Shown here one piece after another: positions 60,203 through 64,000 of a DNA stretch of 64,000 bases (its first letter is position 1; every line of letters starts with the position of its first letter). The DNA comes from Paenibacillus pabuli NBRC 13638 (GTDB lineage Bacteria; Bacillota; Bacilli; Paenibacillales; Paenibacillaceae), in assembly GCF_001514495.1 (NCBI RefSeq), contig NZ_BCNM01000015.1, forward strand, positions 62,001 to 126,000. The letters run 5' to 3'. The translations under genes were made by a program, and so were the position numbers. Under the pieces are notes generated by a model. The model was not told the origin of the DNA, did not search any database, and saw nothing but the letters and a program-made list of their open reading frames with translations.

Positions 60203-60264
60203 TGGATTAAGGGCAGAAGACCGCGTTAAGCGATGTCTGTTTGCCTTTGATTCAGGTTTTTTTA
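60197..60264 (+). terminator. RAT-controlled attenuator before the carboxylesterase
   Basis: AAAACCTGGA pairs with TCAGGTTTT (60252-60260), with inner GGCAGAAGAC/GTCTGTTTGCC pairing, followed by seven T. The 60265-60453 stretch between it and the esterase holds only a short ORF without RBS (ATG 60266, 55 codons). Confidence 0.82.
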
Positions 60265-60453
60265 TATGAAAAAATGCCTGATGACAAGACCGAACGACTC
60301 GTCGAAGCAGAAATTCATATCGGAAAGGAGTGTATCCCCGGCTTGCCAGACAGAGAGATATGATCACCCAAACATTGGAATATTGTATGTCAGGTGCTTG
60401 TTTCCAATGACTCATTCCATCACACACTATTAGACAGCGAGGAGATTTATGAC

Positions 60454-62697
60454 ATGAAAACCATCAAACGTACGATTGCCGTAGCAACTATTATGGGTTT
60501 ATGTGTATCAGGCCTGCCTGCGTATGCGGCCGGAATGTCAGGTTCCGCTTCTTCCACAGCCATGAAGAAACTGATTCAATCCCAACTGATTCGTGGCAAT
60601 GGTCAGGGCGTTACTGAAGCTTATCTGAACAAAAAGGCAACCCGTATACAGGCTGCTGTGCTCTACTTGCGTCTGTCAGGTTTGGAGCAGGAGGCACTCG
60701 CCTACAATGGCACGGATACGTATGAAGATGCTGCACAAGCAGGTAAGCTCCTGCAACCGGTGGTTGGGTATTTGAAGCTGCATCCGTATCTGGCTGGAAT
60801 TGCAGCAGGAAGCGAATGTTTTGAACCCAATGCATCGTTGACAACGGAAGGATATGCCGAAATGCTGCTGAAGGTACTTGGATATGAAGTGGGTACAGAC
60901 TACAATCAAGGAGAAGCTTCCACTTATGTATCCGTTAAGGGGGTGAAGGCGCTTCAAGGTGAGGGTACGAGCGAACTTACCAATCGCCAGATGGCGGAGG
61001 CAACCGCACAGGCATTACAGGCAGAGCTCAAGAATGGTAGCGGGACCTTGGAGCAGCACTGGATGAAACATAAACAGGTTCAGGCATTCAAACCTCAAAC
61101 GTTGCAGCAGACGAAATATGGCGCCATTGATGGCAAAACCTATGAACAATACGGTACGCTCGGCTGGCTCGGCGTTCCTTATGCCGCACCCCCGGTAGGT
61201 GAACTGCGCTGGAAAGCCCCGCGTGAACCGAAGGCATGGACGGAAACCAGACCAGCGAAAGAATTTGCTGCAAACAGCTTGCAGTTATCCGGTAAAAATA
61301 CAGTCGGCAGCGAGGATTCGTTGTACCTCAACATCTGGCGTCCCGATACAACCAGCTCGAAACTTCCGGTGATGGTATTTCTGCACGGCGGCGGGAATAT
61401 GACCGGATCAGGCAAGGATTTTCAGGGTGAACAGCTTGCGCGTAAAACGAACAGCATCATCATTTCCGTGAACTACAGACTGGGAGCACTTGGATTCTTT
61501 CAAAATGCGGCGCTGAAAACCGGCAATGCTCTGGATGATTCCGGCAACTACGGTTTGCTGGATGCATTCCGTGCATTGCAGTGGGTACAGGATAATATCG
61601 AAGGTTTCGGCGGAGACAGGAGCAATGTGACTTTGGCGGGACAATCTGCAGGAGCCCGTGATGTTCTGGCAACCCTCATATCTCCACTCAGCAAAGGGCT
61701 ATTCCAGAAAGCCGTCGCTTTCAGTGGAGGCTTGACCACAGCGGCACCGGAAGATGGAGAGAAAAAGTCCGGGGATGCGCTCGTAAAATTGCTCGTGGAA
61801 GAGGGCAAAGCGACTACGGATGAAGAAGCGAAAACATGGATTGGCAAGCAATCTCAGGCACAGCTGGAGACCTATCTGCGCGAGCTGCCCGCGGACAAGC
61901 TGGTCACTGCATTCGGTTCCACGGCGATCCGCATGGAGCCGTTTCCACACCTGTTCCGTGATGGTACAGTCATTCCAAAAGAAGGTTTTGACGCCATCAG
62001 CAGCGGTAATTATGCACAAGTGCCTGTACTGCTGGGCAGTCTGGAAACCGAATTCTCCGGATTTGCCTTTGGTGATTCGAACTTTGTTCCATCGATTGAT
62101 GATGGAACCCTGTTTACCGATAAGACCAAGGCGGAGCAGTATGCTGCAGCCCTGAAATACGGCAGCGAGGTTTATGCAGGTTTTAATGCAGAGCGTGTGG
62201 CTGAACGTTTGACCAGTGAGGAGGGACAACCTCCGGTATATGCATACCGTTTTGCATGGGGCACCCAACCTGGTGTCATCTCCGAACGGTTGCAAACGTT
62301 GCTTGGCGCACCACATGGAGCGGATATGGACTTTTATACAGGGCATGCGGACGGTATAGCAGCCTATTTCCCGGAAGGTTATTTCAGTGAAACGAACAAA
62401 CCTGGTCGTGAGCAATTGTCTGAAGCCATGGCAGCTTATCTGAAACAGTTCCTGTACACGGGTAACCCGGGCAATGGTGGCTCGACTGAACTGGCGGCAT
62501 GGACACCTTGGACGAAAGATGCCAAAACTCCGATCATGCGTCTGGATGCCAGCAACACTACAGCTGAGGTTGGCATGTCCACCCAATATAATCAGGGCAA
62601 AGAAGCCGTGATGGCAAAGATGAAAAAGGAATTACCTGAAGAAACGTACAAACTGTTGACGGAAAAAGTGTTCGCAGGTCGTTTCTTCTGGGAATAA
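60454..62697 (+). CDS. Secreted type-B carboxylesterase with N-terminal SLH-like region
   Basis: 747 residues from ATG 60454 (GAGGAGATTT). Sec signal ending AYA-AG (about 28). Residues ~35-200 look like two or three diverged SLH units (AMKKLIQSQLIRGNGQG, EGYAEMLLKVLGYEVG). The esterase domain has KYGAIDGKTYEQYGTLGWLGVPYAAPPVGELRW, oxyanion HGGG (about 311), nucleophile Ser in AGQSAGA (about 399), Glu in SLETEFSG (about 533) and His in APHGADM (about 621). It probably removes acyl or aromatic esters from plant glycosides or polymers at the cell surface. RAT 5 and a cre site lie upstream. Confidence 0.9.
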   Translation: MKTIKRTIAVATIMGLCVSGLPAYAAGMSGSASSTAMKKLIQSQLIRGNGQGVTEAYLNKKATRIQAAVLYLRLSGLEQEALAYNGTDTYEDAAQAGKLLQPVVGYLKLHPYLAGIAAGSECFEPNASLTTEGYAEMLLKVLGYEVGTDYNQGEASTYVSVKGVKALQGEGTSELTNRQMAEATAQALQAELKNGSGTLEQHWMKHKQVQAFKPQTLQQTKYGAIDGKTYEQYGTLGWLGVPYAAPPVGELRWKAPREPKAWTETRPAKEFAANSLQLSGKNTVGSEDSLYLNIWRPDTTSSKLPVMVFLHGGGNMTGSGKDFQGEQLARKTNSIIISVNYRLGALGFFQNAALKTGNALDDSGNYGLLDAFRALQWVQDNIEGFGGDRSNVTLAGQSAGARDVLATLISPLSKGLFQKAVAFSGGLTTAAPEDGEKKSGDALVKLLVEEGKATTDEEAKTWIGKQSQAQLETYLRELPADKLVTAFGSTAIRMEPFPHLFRDGTVIPKEGFDAISSGNYAQVPVLLGSLETEFSGFAFGDSNFVPSIDDGTLFTDKTKAEQYAAALKYGSEVYAGFNAERVAERLTSEEGQPPVYAYRFAWGTQPGVISERLQTLLGAPHGADMDFYTGHADGIAAYFPEGYFSETNKPGREQLSEAMAAYLKQFLYTGNPGNGGSTELAAWTPWTKDAKTPIMRLDASNTTAEVGMSTQYNQGKEAVMAKMKKELPEETYKLLTEKVFAGRFFWE

Positions 62698-62733
62698 TGA
62701 AATTCAGAGTGATTTAGCCTAAAATGATAATGA

Positions 62734-62768
62734 AGAGGACAGGAGATTGCATTCTCATGTCCTCTTTT
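62734..62768 (+). terminator. Terminator of the carboxylesterase gene
   Basis: AGAGGACAGGAGA pairs with TCTC-ATGTCCTCT, followed by TTT. Confidence 0.85.
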
Positions 62769-62802
62769 GCTGTGGTTTATTGTTATTGTGTTAGATAGAC
62801 TC

Positions 62803-62834
62803 TTGACTTTCCCCTGCACGGGAAGCTGTATACT
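62803..62834 (+). promoter_or_regulatory. MerR-type promoter with 20-bp spacer and operator palindrome
   Basis: TTGACT (62803-62808), a 20-bp spacer, TATACT (62829-62834). The spacer holds TTCCC-CTGCAC-GGGAA (62809-62824). The long spacer with a centred palindrome is diagnostic of MerR-family activation by DNA distortion. Confidence 0.85.
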
Positions 62835-62864
62835 CGGATTATGTTATGGATTGGAGATGATGTT

Positions 62865-63683
62865 TTGTTCAAAATCAGTGCGTTTTCCAGATTAAGTAAG
62901 GTTTCCTTAAAAACACTGCGTTATTACGACCAGATCGGCATACTCAAGCCGAGAAAGGTAGATCACGATACAGGTTATCGGTACTATGCCGCAGATCAGC
63001 TTCTTGAGCTTAACCGAATTTTAATGTATAAGGAATTGGGTTTTACATTGCCCCAAATCACACAGCTGCTCCAAGAAGATATTACGCTCGAAAATATTCA
63101 AGGCATGTTTAAGCTGAAAAGAAGTGAAATCCAGCAGATTATTGATACGGAACGTGCCAAACTCGTCAGGATTGAGGAACGTATGCATCTTATCGAAAAA
63201 GAGGGACAATTCGAAACGGGCCAAGAGATCCGAGTCAAAGCAGAAGCTGCTCAAACATTTCTGTTTCAAAAAGCCATCGGAAGAGAAGACGACATTCCAG
63301 CGTTATTCCGTCAATTGGATCTATTATTAACAACGGAAATTCGCCAGCTCATCCAAGGACCTCAGGTTGTTTTGTGGAAAGATATTGAAGGAAAAGAGGA
63401 TGAGTTTGAGTTCGAAGTCGGGTACTTTTTAACCTGTGAGCTGCAAGCATCTCCAGAGTCATTTCAGCTGCGGACTCTTCCTCCTGAACCGATGATGGCC
63501 ACCATGGCTTTTCATTCGAGTTCCAAGTTTGATGGTGCCGCCTGTGTTCATTTAGCAAAATGGATTGAGAAAAATAACTATCAGATCAAGGAAAACGAAT
63601 TGGGCAGGGAACTCTATTTACCGTTATCTCTAGAACAAGATGCACAATTCATCGAAATACAAATTCCAATACAAAATAGATAA
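62865..63683 (+). CDS. MerR-family transcriptional regulator (BmrR-like)
   Basis: 272 residues from TTG 62865 (GGAGATGATGTT upstream; ATG 62841 is in the promoter region). The winged helix reads FSRLSKVSLKTLRYYDQIGIL, with DTGYRYYAADQLLELNRILMYKELGFTL. A coiled-coil dimerisation helix (about 80-115) and a GyrI-like effector domain follow (FEVGYFLTCEL region). It should bind the palindrome in its own promoter and, with an amphipathic or drug ligand, activate transcription of itself and the MFS gene 24 bp downstream. Confidence 0.92.
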   Translation: MFKISAFSRLSKVSLKTLRYYDQIGILKPRKVDHDTGYRYYAADQLLELNRILMYKELGFTLPQITQLLQEDITLENIQGMFKLKRSEIQQIIDTERAKLVRIEERMHLIEKEGQFETGQEIRVKAEAAQTFLFQKAIGREDDIPALFRQLDLLLTTEIRQLIQGPQVVLWKDIEGKEDEFEFEVGYFLTCELQASPESFQLRTLPPEPMMATMAFHSSSKFDGAACVHLAKWIEKNNYQIKENELGRELYLPLSLEQDAQFIEIQIPIQNR

Positions 63684-63707
63684 TTGAAAAAGGTGGAGTA
63701 GAGTAAA

Positions 63708-64000
63708 ATGAAAAATAAAGGAATCATCTACGTCCTGGCACTGGCCGTTTTTCTGATCGGGACCATTGAATATATTATTACAGGAGTCATTGAAATAATC
63801 GCTGTGGACCTCGGAGTATCAACTTCCGAAGCTGGATTACTGGTGACGGTGTTTGCTCTTGCAGCGGCCATTGTTGCGCCTATTTTGATTACACTCACAA
63901 TCAATACGGATCGTAAGAAACTGCTGATGACCACTCTTAGTGTGTTTATTGCCAGCAACGGACTTATGTTTGCAGATCTTACTTATGAAACGGTAATATG
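63708..64000 (+). CDS. MFS efflux transporter, truncated by window end
   Basis: The first 97 codons are present. N-terminal MKNKGIIYVLALAVFLIGTIEYII, then TGVIEIIAVDLGVSTSEAG and LLVTVFALAAAIVAPIL, the typical opening of 12-TM MFS drug or sugar exporters (AraJ/YdhP/Bcr type). RBS AAAGGTGGAG. It follows the BmrR-like regulator and is the expected target of activation. The rest of the gene is outside the window. Confidence 0.88.
   Translation, partial: MKNKGIIYVLALAVFLIGTIEYIITGVIEIIAVDLGVSTSEAGLLVTVFALAAAIVAPILITLTINTDRKKLLMTTLSVFIASNGLMFADLTYETVI

Noticed and set aside
60266-60433. 55-codon ORF between the fifth RAT terminator and the esterase
   Set aside because: Starts inside the terminator tail with no RBS and no recognisable sequence.
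61699-62586. 295-codon minus-strand ORF
   Set aside because: Antisense to the carboxylesterase, no RBS, no motif.

Overview
The window looks like chromosomal DNA of a Paenibacillus-type Gram-positive bacterium. The clues are S-layer-homology (SLH) surface proteins, strong AGGAGG ribosome binding sites with frequent GTG/TTG starts, LicT/RAT-controlled beta-glucoside PTS genes, CcpA-like cre sites, a DUF4179-type anti-sigma gene next to an ECF sigma gene, a LexA-type box and a sigma-D-type promoter. No rRNA, tRNA, CRISPR array or intact transposase was seen. Assignments are by eye from motifs; no database search was run.

Layout. 1-2200: 3' part of an SLH surface protein. 2283-9078: a divergent LacI regulator and a carbohydrate operon (GH140/apiosidase-like hydrolase, Gfo/Idh/MocA oxidoreductase, EutH-family permease, beta-glucoside-type PTS EIIBCA). 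9254-18582: FMN reductase, glutamate dehydrogenase, a Kht-like K+/H+ antiporter operon with a leader peptide, a frameshifted PhzF gene, a quinone-oxidoreductase-like enzyme, GNAT, DJ-1/PfpI and cyclase-family genes. 18831-23343: kinase/regulator pair, SLH protein and ankyrin lipoprotein. 23490-23749: a 66-residue protein behind a consensus promoter that contains a LexA-type box. 24447-31229: an unusual oligopeptide-type ABC transporter whose binding protein appears circularly permuted, whose two permeases carry long extra N-terminal membrane segments, and whose ATPases are fused. 31331-36418: lipoprotein, GAF-LuxR regulator with a SUFU-domain protein, decayed coding DNA and a family-1 binding protein. 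36624-39289: response regulator and a histidine kinase with an added C-terminal outer domain.

39347-46209 is a LicT regulon: two 6-phospho-beta-glucosidases, licT and a second PTS EIIBCA, each preceded by a RAT antiterminator element overlapping a terminator. A fifth RAT/terminator, behind a promoter with a cre-like site, lies about 16 kb away in front of a secreted carboxylesterase (60454-62697). 46310-49315: LysR, ankyrin protein and NCS2 permease. 49371-53085: PilZ protein, orphan immunity-like proteins and an ECF sigma/anti-sigma pair. 53162-57019: a gene fragment, a chemotaxis receptor behind a sigma-D-like promoter, GNAT-like and VOC proteins. 57280-59908: alkaline phosphatase and a chimeric gene carrying the C-terminal part of an M20 peptidase. 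62865-64000: a MerR-family regulator with a 20-bp-spacer promoter, followed by an MFS efflux gene cut by the window end.

The best candidates for undescribed biology are the apiosidase/EutH/PTS operon, the permuted ABC transporter, the kinase with a C-terminal outer domain, and the extension of RAT control to a carboxylesterase.
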